From Cyclina sinensis (taxonomy: Eukaryota; Mollusca; Bivalvia; Venerida; Veneridae): 64,000 bases of DNA. Location of the stretch: the NCBI GenBank assembly GCA_012932295.1, contig JAAONU010000011.1, forward strand, positions 15,708,136-15,772,135, written 5' to 3'. Position numbers and translations under genes: made by a program. This document shows positions 53,501-61,349 of the stretch, piece after piece; positions within the stretch are counted from its first letter, which is position 1; the number at the start of each line of letters is the position of its first letter. Under the pieces are notes generated by a model. The model did not search any database and was not told the DNA's origin. It worked only from the letters and a program-made list of their open reading frames with translations.

Positions 53501-56500
53501 AATCAATAATAACAGAAAAGAGGTCACAACTGTGTTATTTATAGACACAATCAACTTTTCATTTCTGGAATATTTTTTCTACTTGGAATTTTAGTTATCA
53601 TTACAGAGACCCATTATCCTTTAACTGTGCTTTTTCTGTTTCTGTACAAATGACTTGGTGCTTTACTATCAAAACTCTTATATATGCTCTTTCATTTATA
53701 AAAGGCTTTTCATGTAAATCTCAAGTTATGAATTCACAACTATACACATGCTAACCTTTTGTAAGTCCTTTTGTTTACTTTAATTTCCTGAAAAAGCCTT
53801 TTTCTTTTATGTATTTGAATCAAAATACTATAAACGGAGTGTTTGGTTGTATTTTACCATACTTTTTTTCTAGATAGAATAGGGAATTCAGAAATACTGT
53901 CTGAAACAGATAAAGGTGGTGTACATGTAAGGCAGAAGTGAAATGTTTAAACCCAGTAAAATAAATTGAAACAAGAGGGTCATGATGGCCCTGGATTGCT
54001 CACCTGAGTACTTTGACTGTGGATCTGCTGTTAAGCAAAAATCAGAAACAGTATTACAGTTTCTAAATTGAAGATTTTCAAACATCATTTTTTGTATAAA
54101 TAGAACCCATGGGGCAGAGCCAATTTTGCCCAAGGGACATAATTTGAACTAGTAGTTTGTAAGGAGATGTCATTTGAAACAAAATGTTTTTAGGTATGGC
54201 TGCCATTTTGTGCAATAGAGTGGAACCATTTGAGCAATTTTAAAAGGTGTACATATAATAAACTTTCCTGTGAATAGTGGGGGGAGTGGATCAGTGGTCC
54301 AGTAGTAACACACTGCACTGGTAATCCAAGGGTCAGGAGTTAAATCCCCCGCTCAACTAACATTGCTAATTGTCTTTAGGATGAGACCAAGGTCCCATGT
54401 ATCAGTGCTATACACTGAGCAAGGAAAAGAACCAGAGACTGTCTCAGGAATGGGATGCTTTCTGTATCTTGCACTACCCCCTACAACCTCAAATAACTAA
54501 CCTCTGCATGGCGCACTGGTCATATAGGCAGCCAGTACCAATGATAAATAAACTCAATTAGAGAAATATGGTGGAAAAAAGATCTTGCAGTTCAAAATCA
54601 AATGTCATTAGTATGGTTTTCTATTTTTAGCTTTGATGGCCCTTTCATGCAATGGTGTGGGACCTTTTGAGTTCATATAAAAAAGAGCAATATAAGGAGT
54701 ATCTTTGTGAAATTTGGTACAAAAATACCTTGGGGATTAGGAAGCAAATACATATGATTTTTTTCTATTTTTCACTCTTCCAGCCTTAAAATGCAGTGGA
54801 GCACAATTGTTTGAGAGAGAAAAGGGCAATATAAGGAACATTTCTGTTAAGTTTGAATGAAAATGGCTTGGCAGTTTGTTAGAAGTGTTATTTGAAGCCA
54901 AATATTGATGAAAATCTATTTTCAGCTCTGGCAGCCATTCTGTGCATCAGAGTGGGACCATCTGAGCAACTCTGATAGAAGAATATATGAGAAACATGTT
55001 TTATTTTAATTTGGCAGAATATGACCAAGCAATTCTGGAAGAGATGCAGTTTAAATATTTTCTATTTTTAGCTTTTGTAGCCATTATGTTCAATAGAGCG
55101 GAATGGTTTGAGCAATTTTAGAAAAGGGCAATATAAAGAACATTTCTGTAAGCTTTGCCGGAAAATGACTTGGTGGTTTTTAAGGAGATGTTATTTGAAG
55201 CCAAAAATCTATTTTTAGCTCTAACAGAGCAAAACAATTTTTAGCAATTTTGATAGAAGGCCAGGTAAGTATATATGGAACATGTGTGTGAACTTTGGTG
55301 GAAAATGACCTAGCAGTTTAGGACAAGATGTTGTTGGAATATTTTTTCTAATTTTAGCTTCTAAGCCCTTATGTGCAATGGAGGTAAAAAGTTTGAGCAA
55401 ATTTTAGAAAAGGGCAATATAATGAACATTTCTTTAAGTTTGGTTGAAAATGGCCTTGTGGTTTGAGAAGAGATGTCACTTGAAGCCAAAAATTGATGAA
55501 AATATATTTTTAAGCTCTGGTGGTCATTCTGTGCAACGGAGCTGAACCATCTAAGCAATTTGATAGCAGTTTATATAAGGAACATGTCTATGAAATTTGA
55601 TGAAAAGTGACCTTGCAATTTAGGACAAAATGTTGTTTGAATTTTTTTTCTATTTTTAGCCTTTGTAGTCCCTTATGTGCAGTGGAGCAGAATGGTTTGA
55701 GCAATTTTAGAAAAGGGCAATATTTGGGACTTTTCTATAAAGACTGTTTGAAAATGGCCTTGTGGTTTTGGAGGAGATGTCAATCGAAGAAATATGTTGA
55801 TGATGCACAAAGGAGTACACATGATGGATGCTTGATACAAAGTGATCCTAATAGCTCAGCTTCAGCATATGCTCTGGTGAGCTAAACACCAGTCAAACAC
55901 ATTTATATAAGTGCAATAATAAATATGCTTTTAAATGCCCTATTCCTCTCTCCAATCTTATAAACAATTTAAGCAGCAGGAACATAAATTTTCTGTAAAT
56001 CAATTTTTAACAGGTTTTCAGACCACGTTTAAGCATTACTTCCATTTTACAAATTAAACTGTCCTACAATAGATGTGCTACAATATCAAAATCAATAATT
56101 CTTACCTTTTAACAACTAACCAATATTTCAGAGCTACAAGTGTTAGTTTGTATAAACATATATATGATTTTATGCAGTTTTTATGTGAAATAAACAGCGT
56201 ATCTCCTTGAGATAAAATGTTCTATAAATATGTCACTAAGACCTGTCTTGCAGCCTACACCGTGATAGTTCAGTTAATCAAGCACCAGTTTCACAATCAA
56301 AAGTACAACTTTGGTTTATGACTTTACAAACCCCTTGACATACATGTATTATAAGTATCTTTGATGTGTTTGAGGGTTGGCTGATACAGCACCAGGGCAA
56401 CTACATTTGCCTGGGAACTAGGCTCTGCTAAATACAATTGCCCGCAGGCCACATCACCTGATCAGAACCTAACTTACATGAATGAAACTTTTTCTTGCAC

Positions 56501-58736
56501 ACAATTTTTGATGTGCGAATATATTTTTTTGTAAAATAACCACTTCATTTTTCTCTATTTTTTACTACTAATATCTAGGAAAAAACAGCTAATAACATCA
56601 AAGTGATGTCAGATTGACAGTAAACAATGCAATGTTAAGTGTGACACATGACTCATTATTACATGGTTAGGGGATTTGGGAGGAGGGGATAAGATTACAT
56701 TATCTTACATGAGTAAAAATACCAGAAAGCCTGATCAAGTATGCAAGAAACAAGTATAACAGTATCCCAACAAGATGATAAACCAGTTGATACAAATGCT
56801 AAATATCCAGTGACAGAAGCTTTTGTTTTGTAAATTAGTAAGCCAAGTATCATGTTCATCTGTTACATTCATTAAATAGTAAAATATGGCATGAAAGATT
56901 AGTGCATACATCAATAAGTAATGAAAAATTTATTGACTAAAATTCAACAGCTTGTGAAACTTAGCCTTAACAGCATACAGCACTTCAAAAATCAAGCAAG
57001 AAACATACTTTTCCTATGCAAAGAAAGAAAAGTCAGTTATCTTTAAATGGAACTATTTTCATCGTACAGATACTTCTGCTTCTCAAAACAGAGGCAAGAC
57101 AGGATAAACATGTAACCAGGTGTGCTCACTATAAAAAAACATCTGAAAACAACAGAAACTTTTCCGCTATACTTACTTTTCTTCATCTTTCTTTCTGTAG
57201 TGTTCGAACTTGAGCAATCCTTGGGTATTTAAGCTTATCACAGGCTCATCTTTGTTAATGAAGTCTATTCTAAATGGATCAGTTGAGATGAGAACCTTGT
57301 TCTCTTCAAAGGCAAGGGTAACACTTTTGTCTGACCTATCTACAACCTTCAAACTGAAACAGAAGAACAATACCTGAATCCTGCTAGTTTGCAAAACAGT
57401 ATACAGACAGATAAGCATAACTGAATTATAGTTCTATTGAAAAGGACACTGATGGCTATATTTGATGTGCTACTGGTTGAAACACGACAGTATGAGGCAT
57501 GTACAGTGATAAACATAGTGAAAGAATTGTTTTAATAAGACAGTATCTTACTCCTGAAGTTTTGGTTCCCCAACTAGAGCATCCCCTACAGGAATTTCAT
57601 ATCGCTTTCTGATGGGTTCAAGTTCATTTATCTTGACCCTTGCTGTGTTATCCTTTACTGCTGACACCTGAAGCAGTAACCTGGCATTGCTGTTTCTATT
57701 GAGCAGCTGAACCTCAATACTGGTTCCAGTCACTTTAAAACTGTCCATTAAAACAACATATGGACTGGATCCTGGTTGCAGGCTCCTATGTCTCCTGTAA
57801 CAAAAAGATTTATGCACTGTTAAGACAATGTAAACAAGGGCATATATATCTGACATGATATCATTTCATTGTTATGCTCCTGTTGTACCTTCCTAATCAT
57901 TACCACCCTTGTTTTCTCCTTTTTAATTCAACAAAATGCCTTAATTCTATTTTTAGCATCTCACATTAAACAGCTCTGAAACAAGCATATTTATATTTAA
58001 AGCTGTTAAACAGATATAACTTTTGTATAGATAAATAAAAACTTTTTATTCAAAACTTATCTTAAACAACTTTCAAATAGAACAACTAATATTTCTGGAA
58101 CCAATGAAATCATTTTTTGTGAAATAACTGTAACATGTACCAACAAAATGAAGCAGTTATTAATTTGTAGTGATTAAATCATATGACATTGAAATGGTAG
58201 CTTCAAGCTTGGTATCAAAGTATATAGCAGAAGAGAATAGGGAATTAAATACAGTGTTATGAGTGAAGTACTAGCTTTACTGTTGATATTCTGAAGCAGA
58301 AACACCAACCTGGCATGTTCATGACATTGTTACAAAATAGTTTGAATATAAAAAAAACAACTGAAAACTGATGTGATGTTAGTTCACCTTTACTCAACTG
58401 CATTCAAATTCTCAATAAACATACATTTTTTTTACAATATAACTGGTCCTGCAAATTGAAGAAGGTGGGGAGGGGGATGAGAAAACATGCTATTTGCTTC
58501 ATTGTTTTATAGTACTTAAAACAGTACTTAAATCTTTTCTCACATTCATCCCTAAAATTATATAAAATTTCGTAGACAAATTGTTGAAGAAGTGCAATGG
58601 AAGAAAATTAATGAACAAAGATACGAAGTACATACTTGCAGAAGCTACTCTGGTCACATGTCTTAAAGTTGTCTCTATTTACGGAGGAAACACTTGCTGC
58701 TGATAACAGAAGCCAGACTGCTGCAATATAAGCCAT
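29428..58736 (-). CDS. GANAB: Glucosidase II alpha subunit (neutral alpha-glucosidase AB), 22 coding exons, complete
   Basis: Family role: the GH31 catalytic subunit of ER glucosidase II trims the two inner alpha-1,3-linked glucoses from N-linked glycans after glucosidase I, and so controls entry to and exit from the calnexin/calreticulin cycle; it is held in the ER by its beta subunit. Seen here: coding exons (high to low) 58736-58636, 57794-57552, 57353-57177, 51988-51886, 51535-51427, 50891-50795, 49758-49657, 49448-49370, 46486-46310, 46059-45998, 45361-45284, 43766-43564, 43238-43015, 42418-42322, 41942-41782, 39752-39503, 37799-37723, 36849-36775, 35115-35002, 33485-33376, 30118-30015, 29534-29428. 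All 21 introns are GT-AG and all phases agree; the sum is 2850 nt, 949 aa plus TGA. Residues: signal peptide about 1-18, acidic linker about 193-228, catalytic barrel about 338-755 with nucleophile D548 (WNDMNEP) and acid/base D624 (WTGDN), C-terminal beta domain about 755-949. No inactivating lesion is seen. Identity rests on motif and colinear similarity recognised by eye. Confidence 0.97.
29803..29979. mobile_element. MITE-like element in GANAB intron 21
   Basis: TTAACCATTACC at the left is matched by GGTAACGGTTAA at the right (one mismatch between arms). The 177-bp body contains TGCACATCCGTGCAGTCTGA, a local hairpin. No coding potential. The ORF 29595-29972 runs through it by chance. Confidence 0.55.
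30015..30118 (-). CDS. GANAB: GANAB coding exon 21 (residues 880-915)
   Basis: Encodes [20 protein letters not shown] in the distal C-terminal beta domain. GTAAGT donor and TTGTAG acceptor are present; phases agree. Confidence 0.95.
30408..31880. repeat. Large non-coding repeat (CAAGAGGGCC family) in GANAB intron 20
   Basis: Starts CAAGAGGGCCAAGATGGCCC and GCTCACCTGAG, then degenerate units with GGCCAATTTTGACCCCAGGG and ACCAAATATCTAAG. It ends with GACGGACGACGGACGGACGG and a terminal CAGGTGAGCTAAAA, the inverse of the left GCTCACCTG. Same family as 44098-45180, 53969-55885 and 59068-60716. Non-autonomous; class uncertain. Confidence 0.7.
31881..33375. other. Proximal part of GANAB intron 20, nothing recognised
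   Basis: AT-rich intronic sequence without recognisable repeat ends or coding segment. Confidence 0.5.
33376..33485 (-). CDS. GANAB: GANAB coding exon 20 (residues 844-880)
   Basis: Encodes [20 protein letters not shown] then [14 protein letters not shown], matching the LFLDDGHTFNY segment of the family with Asp in place of Gly. Confidence 0.95.
34250..34720. repeat. ~150-bp degenerate tandem units in GANAB intron 19
   Basis: GACAGGAAATGGGGGACAGA recurs near 34405 and 34550, with a third diverged unit near 34690. Each is followed by AACTGATCTTAAGTGTAAC-like and AATATTTCTACCA blocks. ORFs within are repeat artefacts. Confidence 0.7.
35002..35115 (-). CDS. GANAB: GANAB coding exon 19 (residues 806-843)
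   Basis: Encodes [20 protein letters not shown] and a strand ending [24 protein letters not shown] is a strongly conserved GH31 motif. Confidence 0.97.
35160..35680. repeat. Probable dispersed repeat in GANAB intron 18
   Basis: Begins CTAGAGATGTGTCCATAGGA next to ATGCCCCCAC and ends with ACAAACAGACAGATCAAAAA. The GGGACATAACTCTGTCAA motif is shared with the repeats near 1.2 and 10.3 kb. The rest of the intron (to 36774) shows nothing recognisable. Confidence 0.45.
36775..36849 (-). CDS. GANAB: GANAB coding exon 18 (residues 781-805)
   Basis: Phase-0 exon of 25 codons, [20 protein letters not shown] then APLSK. Donor reads GTGGGT, weaker than the others but the frame is kept. Confidence 0.95.
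36850..37722. other. GANAB intron 17, nothing recognised
   Basis: GT-AG intron of 873 bp without recognisable repeat borders. Confidence 0.7.
37723..37799 (-). CDS. GANAB: GANAB coding exon 17 (residues 755-780)
   Basis: Encodes [20 protein letters not shown] then PGLGE, matching the LLV-PV---G---V-VYLPG motif at the start of the C-terminal beta domain. Confidence 0.96.
38780..39190. repeat. Degenerate monomer repeat in GANAB intron 16
   Basis: About three units sharing CAAGTTATTGAG, CCATTTTCAAATT and CCTTGA-CTTTGAC motifs; same family as 18286-18600. The remaining intron sequence (37800-38780 and 39190-39502) shows nothing recognisable. Confidence 0.65.
39503..39752 (-). CDS. GANAB: GANAB coding exon 16 (residues 672-755)
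   Basis: Largest exon (250 nt). Encodes [20 protein letters not shown], then [20 protein letters not shown], then [20 protein letters not shown] and EYLLG. Contains the conserved FRAHAH motif and closes the barrel. Confidence 0.98.
40790..41390 (-). pseudogene. APE-type endonuclease fragment of a retroelement or endonuclease-bearing transposon, frameshifted
   Basis: On the minus strand, inside GANAB intron 15, pieces in order read [16 protein letters not shown], then in another frame [20 protein letters not shown] and [13 protein letters not shown], then VLNVYKPPQ, then [12 protein letters not shown], then [20 protein letters not shown]. The ETW, VY-PP, GDFN and (L/I)DH-IY motifs, in this order, are those of the exonuclease-endonuclease-phosphatase fold. 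At least two frameshifts break it. No reverse transcriptase or helicase was found beside it, so the parent element is unknown. Confidence 0.75.
41395..41735. repeat. Two ~160-bp tandem repeat units in GANAB intron 15
   Basis: AGCTCTGCTGGCCATTTTGT and AGCTCTGGCGGCTATTTTGT begin two units that both continue with GGCGATATGCACAAC and CAGCAGTTTGACCTGTGAAA. Related to the units inside 53969-55885. The N-terminal part of the ORF at 41101-41475 is translation of this repeat. Confidence 0.7.
41782..41942 (-). CDS. GANAB: GANAB coding exon 15 (residues 618-671) with acid/base residue
   Basis: Encodes [20 protein letters not shown] and later [20 protein letters not shown]. The Asp of WTGDN, residue 624, is the expected general acid/base of GH31. 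Confidence 0.98.
42322..42418 (-). CDS. GANAB: GANAB coding exon 14 (residues 586-618)
   Basis: Encodes a polar stretch and then [17 protein letters not shown], the conserved [13 protein letters not shown] motif. One base carries over, completing Gly at the next exon. Confidence 0.97.
43015..43238 (-). CDS. GANAB: GANAB coding exon 13 (residues 511-585) with catalytic nucleophile
   Basis: Contains [17 protein letters not shown] and the GH31 signature [14 protein letters not shown]. The Asp of WNDMNEP, residue 548 in this reconstruction, is the family's catalytic nucleophile. Ends at YGFYV with a GTAAGT donor. Confidence 0.98.
43564..43766 (-). CDS. GANAB: GANAB coding exon 12 (residues 443-511)
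   Basis: Encodes [20 protein letters not shown] through [20 protein letters not shown] to [12 protein letters not shown]. The IVDPH and GWCWPG motifs are conserved in glucosidase II alpha. Confidence 0.97.
43880..44069. mobile_element. Foldback MITE in GANAB intron 11
   Basis: CCATGGATATGCCTTTTATC and ACATGGGCGACCAGT at the left are mirrored by ACTGGTCGCCCATGTTATAA and GGGGTATCCATGG at the right, arms of about 35 bp. The 190-bp unit also has internal inverse matches (GATCTACACT/AGTGTAGATC). Non-coding. Confidence 0.8.
44098..45180. repeat. Large non-coding repeat (CAAGAGGGCC family) in GANAB intron 11, ~140-bp monomers
   Basis: Starts CAAGAGGACCATGTTGGCCC and GCTCACCTGAG, then about six units with GTGACCTAGTTTTTGACCCC, TTTCTGACAAATTTCCAGGA and AACAAGGTTTTTCCATATTT, ending GGACCGACGGACGATGAACG. 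The element is cut short at the right end and abuts the GANAB exon 11 donor region. Confidence 0.75.
45284..45361 (-). CDS. GANAB: GANAB coding exon 11 (residues 417-443)
   Basis: Encodes [20 protein letters not shown]. The DVIWLDIEH strand of the barrel carries a conserved active-site Asp. Phases match both neighbours. Confidence 0.96.
45362..45997. other. GANAB intron 10, nothing recognised
   Basis: GT-AG intron of 636 bp with no recognisable repeat. Confidence 0.7.
45998..46059 (-). CDS. GANAB: GANAB coding exon 10 (residues 397-417)
   Basis: Short exon of 62 nt encoding [20 protein letters not shown]. The YHQ-RWNY motif is a conserved substrate-site segment of GH31. Confidence 0.96.
46310..46486 (-). 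CDS. GANAB: GANAB coding exon 9 (residues 338-396)
   Basis: Phase-0 exon of 59 codons. It contains [20 protein letters not shown] and [20 protein letters not shown], leading into the start of the (beta/alpha)8 barrel. A plus-strand ORF over this exon is only a shadow. Confidence 0.96.
47257..47405. repeat. 50-bp tandem repeat, three essentially identical copies, in GANAB intron 8
   Basis: GTCTTGGCACTTGTTAATTC begins units at 47257, 47307 and 47357. The copies are identical over their full length except the last base, so the array is young or being homogenised. The ORF 47137-47373 crosses it by chance. Confidence 0.98.
48925..49050 (+). mobile_element. SINE 3' fragment in GANAB intron 8
   Basis: CACATTCCACAC followed by AGGATTAGTATCAGTATCAA and GAACTTGTTTACCAATCCAT-like sequence matches the 3' core of the SINEs at 13690 and 53036. 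The tRNA-like head is missing. Confidence 0.55.
49370..49448 (-). CDS. GANAB: GANAB coding exon 8 (residues 311-337)
   Basis: Encodes [19 protein letters not shown] and ends in phase 0 with ADK at a GTGAGT donor. Corresponds to the FW-N-AETW-DISS motif of the family. Confidence 0.96.
49657..49758 (-). CDS. GANAB: GANAB coding exon 7 (residues 277-311)
   Basis: Encodes [20 protein letters not shown] followed by [11 protein letters not shown], colinear with the GH31 N-terminal beta-sandwich next to the active site. Confidence 0.97.
50078..50743. mobile_element. Non-autonomous hAT transposon with exact 8-bp target duplication, GANAB intron 6
   Basis: The ends TAGGGATGGGAAC and GTTCCCATCCCTG are inverted copies differing at one base; CAGGGATGGGAAC is a typical hAT-type end. 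TATTTCAG stands on both sides (50070-50077 and 50744-50751), an 8-bp target duplication as hAT elements make. The 666-bp interior has no recognisable transposase; the plus ORF 50083-50349 shows no similarity. Confidence 0.88.
50795..50891 (-). CDS. GANAB: GANAB coding exon 6 (residues 245-277)
   Basis: Encodes [20 protein letters not shown] then [12 protein letters not shown]. The VYGIPEHAD motif is a hallmark of GH31 enzymes. Introns on both sides are GT-AG and the phases match exons 5 and 7. Confidence 0.97.
51427..51535 (-). CDS. GANAB: GANAB coding exon 5 (residues 209-245)
   Basis: Continues the Glu/Lys-rich linker, then reads [18 protein letters not shown], which matches the conserved LWEE-F-T--DSKP segment before the catalytic part of the family. 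It ends one base into a Gly codon. Confidence 0.95.
51886..51988 (-). CDS. GANAB: GANAB coding exon 4 (residues 174-208), start of the acidic linker
   Basis: Encodes [19 protein letters not shown] followed by a run of Glu, Lys and Gln. It is 103 nt, so skipping it would break the frame; I infer it is constitutive. It is separated from exon 3 by the longest intron of the gene (about 5.2 kb). Confidence 0.9.
52654..52843. mobile_element. MITE with CAGTGAAAACC-type inverted ends, GANAB intron 3
   Basis: Left TACTGTGAAAACC and right GGTTTTCACTGTA are inverted repeats with one mismatch. Next to them CTATTAAGACCACC pairs weakly with GTGGTCGTTAACATGG. Length about 190 bp; TA borders suggest a Tc1/mariner-type parent (inferred). 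Confidence 0.65.
53036..53238 (+). mobile_element. tRNA-derived SINE in GANAB intron 3
   Basis: The head has a pol III A box (GTGGTCAAGAGGTAAGAGCA) and a B box GGTTCGAATCC. The tail GGGATTAACATAAGTTGCAA and GAACTTGCTTCCCAA with a terminal A11 run matches the 3' core of the other SINEs here. The acceptor stem does not pair, so it is not a working tRNA gene. Confidence 0.8.
53969..55885. repeat. Large non-coding repeat (CAAGAGGGCC family) in GANAB intron 3 with nested SINE
   Basis: Starts CAAGAGGGTCATGATGGCCC and GCTCACCTGAG and ends CTGGTGAGCTAAA. The interior is many ~210-bp units with CTATTTTTAGCTCTGGCAG-like, GGTTTGAGCAATTTTAGAAA and GGGCAATATAA motifs. The same terminal pair is seen at 30408-31880. 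Confidence 0.7.
54270..54560 (+). mobile_element. tRNA-derived SINE (second type) nested in the large repeat
   Basis: GTGGATCAGTGGTCCAGTAG then AACAC is A-box-like and AGGAGTTAAATCCCCCGCTC is B-box-like. It is followed by a non-tRNA body ending near a GATAAATAAA tail. The surrounding monomers continue on both sides, indicating insertion into the repeat. A decayed relative is at 61262. Confidence 0.55.
57177..57353 (-). CDS. GANAB: GANAB coding exon 3 (residues 115-174)
   Basis: Encodes [20 protein letters not shown] and ends in [11 protein letters not shown], part of the N-terminal domain of GH31 alpha-glucosidases. GTAAGT donor and TTTCAG acceptor are present. Two bases carry over to exon 4. 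Confidence 0.95.
57552..57794 (-). CDS. GANAB: GANAB coding exon 2 (residues 34-115)
   Basis: The reading frame begins [19 protein letters not shown], continuing the FCK motif of the previous exon. It encodes the start of the N-terminal beta-rich domain. AG acceptor and GTAAGA donor are present. It ends two bases into a codon that becomes Asp at the junction. Confidence 0.95.
57795..58635. other. GANAB intron 1, nothing recognised
   Basis: GT-AG intron of 841 bp, AT-rich, no recognisable repeat borders. Confidence 0.7.
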
Positions 58737-58749
58737 GTTCCACAACAAC
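58636..58749 (-). CDS. GANAB: GANAB exon with start codon: 13 nt 5'UTR, signal peptide and mature N-terminus
   Basis: The ATG lies at 58736-58734 and is followed by [18 protein letters not shown], a typical cleavable signal peptide, then a mature start reading [15 protein letters not shown], which fits the conserved N-terminal Cys motif of glucosidase II alpha. A pyrimidine tract and CAG lie directly upstream (acceptor ending at 58750), so the exon begins at 58749 and the 5'UTR is split by an intron. The donor GT is at 58635-58634; two bases of a codon are carried over. Confidence 0.93.
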
Positions 58750-58799
58750 CTGAAAAATGGTAACAATTTTGAACATTATTTGCTTTCTTCTAGAAAAAC

Positions 58800-59067
58800 A
58801 AGAGGATTTCAACAGCTTAGGTCATATGCCAGCAGGCAGTCCACCTAACCAGTGTTCCTGGGTATCCAACCAGTTTACTAACCAATTTCTCCCCAAGTGA
58901 CTGACTACTTCCTAACTTGCTTCAGAGGTGAGGGACAAATGACCTATAGATGCATTGTCTGAGATCAATTATCACGGAGAAATTTTGTTGGCCCAGATGG
59001 GGATTGAACTGGGATCATCAAGGTTGACAATCCAATGCTCTATCGATTGAGCTAGCCAGGCCGGTTG
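58800..59067 (-). mobile_element. tRNA-derived SINE upstream of GANAB
   Basis: Read on the minus strand, GGCTAGCTCAATCGATAGAG is an A box and CCCAGTTCAATCCCCATCTG contains a B box, separated by a short insert. The body then runs toward 58800. It sits about 50 bp beyond the acceptor of the GANAB start-codon exon, inside the presumed 5'UTR intron. Confidence 0.7.
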
Positions 59068-60716
59068 CGTATATCTAAGATATTAGTCAATAAATTAAGG
59101 CTCAATTAAGTAAAGTAGAAAAATCTATTTGTAGTTCTTGACCCTGATCCTGGTGAATGGTAAAAGTTAATGGAAGGTGCCTGTTAACCAAATATCTAAA
59201 ATATTGTTCAATAAAGGCTCTATGACAGAAAGTAGAAAAGACTAATTTTAGCCTTGGTGACACTGACATTGACCTGGTGACCTCAAACCCCACCTAAGGG
59301 CAGAGGTCCATGCAGGGAACCTAAAATTTGAATTGGTCAATAAATGAAGGCACTATGGGGTAAAGTAGAAAAATCTATTTTAAGCCTCAGTGACCTTGAC
59401 CCCAGAGGTTTATGCAAGGTGTTCTATATACCAGATATCTAAAATATTCGTCCATAGATAAAAGCTCAATGAAAAGTAGCAAAAAAATCTATTTTGAGCC
59501 AAACCAAGGGTAGATCTGATGTCCTTATAAGTTACCTACATACAAAATATCTAAGATATTGGTAAAATAAAGCCTTACATTTTCTGACAATAAGATTTTT
59601 TTAATATAAGTTTATAAAAGGGCAAGTGACCCCTCACACAGGCCAATTTTGATCCCTGGGCCATGGTTTGAACAAACTTGAAAAAAGGTCCATTTACTGG
59701 CCATATTCATTCATGGGCTCCAGAGTTATGGCCCCTTAAAGGACCAAAATAGGCGTATTTTATATAGACTTACATAGGAAAACCTACAAAAAAATTGTGT
59801 CAACCACAAGGTCTCAATCTTGGTAGAGGTCTACTAGAGGATGACTCACATCAAATTACAAAGCTCTGTGTCAAGCGCTTTTAAATAAGAAGACTTTTAA
59901 TTTTTTTTTTACCTATTTATATCAATACAAAACCAGGTGCCCCTGGGGTGGGGTCAATTTTGACCCCATGAACATAATTTGAACAATCTAGGCAGAGGTC
60001 TACTAAGCAATGCTACAAACAAAATATTAAGAGTTTAGACCATGTGGTTTCACAGAAGAAGATTTTTTAAGTTTTTCCTTTATAATTATGCCTGTGTGAA
60101 GCTGACTTTGGAGTGGTGCCAATTTTGACCCCTGGGGTAAACTATGAACAATCTTGGTAGAGGTCCATTAGACAATGCTCACACCAAATATCTAAGCTGT
60201 AGGCTTTGTGGTTTCTAATAAAATGATTTTTTAAGTTTCCCCTTTATAAATTACCCGTGGGGTGGGACCAATATTTACCCCTAGGTCATGATTTGAAAAA
60301 AAAGACAATGCCACACACCACATATCTGAACTCGAGGCTTTGCAGTTTCAGATAAGAAGATTTTTAAAGTCTTTCCTATATATGTAAAATCATGTTGCAG
60401 CTGGGGTTTGGCCAATATTGACCCTGAGGTCATGAACTGAACAAACTTGACACAGGTTATCTAGACAGTGCTGCATACCAATATCTAAGCTCTAACCCTT
60501 GTGAATTCTGACAAGAAGATTTTTTAAGTTTTTCCTATTGGTTGCCATAGCAACCAAAGTTCTGCATGGAATGGAATTCTCTGAACAATTCTGAATAAGA
60601 ACTATCCACGGAAAATTCATGTGAAGTTTCATCTGGTAGTTTTTCACAAGAAGCTTTGAACAGATTCGACGCCAGATGGCACGTGATCACAACAGCACTT
60701 GTTCAGGATAGCTAAA
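59068..60716. repeat. Large non-coding repeat (CAAGAGGGCC family) upstream of GANAB
   Basis: Degenerate units with GGCCAATTTTGA-CCC, ACCAAATATCTAAG and AAGAAGATTTTTTAAGTTTT, closely like 30408-31880. The right end is GGCACGTGATCACAACAGCA with a decayed AGGATAGCTAAAA. The left end is taken up by the SINE. Confidence 0.65.
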
Positions 60717-61259
60717 AAAAACTGAAAATGCACAGGATTTTCTTTAACTTTATTGAGAGAAAACTATACACTTACAGTTACTAATTCATAAAATAATCAT
60801 GACAGGTACAGTAATTTCCTACTAACAAATCAGGTGAACATTAGAGAGATTACCCTCATGTACATGTATTATTGTAATAGCCTGTGTATAAAAAACATAT
60901 CATGGTAATAGTATGACCAGAAAAAAATAGAATATCACAGCTGCAAAAATGCTATAAGAATTTCATTAATGCTTTCACAAACTCTAAAATTAATCATAAA
61001 TTTGTAATTGTGTATGTTTGGATCTAATTTAACCAATATTTTATATTAAATTAGAGCAAACTCATATTTTACATGTTGTGACATATGCTTGCTAGTCATA
61101 TCTGTAGTTAAGCTATTATATTATCTGCTACAGTATCTGTCTGATTAAAATGCAGTGAATGCCACTAACTGTCAAAGTTTCATTACTTGGCAGGAACTTT
61201 CTTCAAGCAATTACCAATCAATAAATTTTAAATATTGTTGATATGATCAAAGTCATTCT
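60717..61259. other. AT-rich sequence, nothing recognised
   Basis: No gene or repeat border recognised. A GANAB 5' non-coding exon and promoter could lie here or further up, but no convincing site was found. Confidence 0.35.
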
Positions 61260-61261
61260 TA

Positions 61262-61340
61262 GGGGTAGATCAGTAGGTCAATGGTAACACATAGGACTGT
61301 GATGCAGCACTCAAGAGTTTGATGCATCATACCTTCATTA
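61262..61340 (+). mobile_element. Decayed tRNA-derived SINE head
   Basis: GTAGATCAGTAGGTCAATGG then TAACAC and AGAGTTTGATGCAT resembles the head of the SINE at 54270, directly before the transposase fragment that follows. Confidence 0.4.
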
Positions 61341-61349
61341 ACACTACAC

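Noticed and set aside
58981..59067. Minus-strand tRNA gene
   Set aside because: The A and B boxes are separated by an inserted stretch and the cloverleaf does not close; the downstream body and context fit a SINE.
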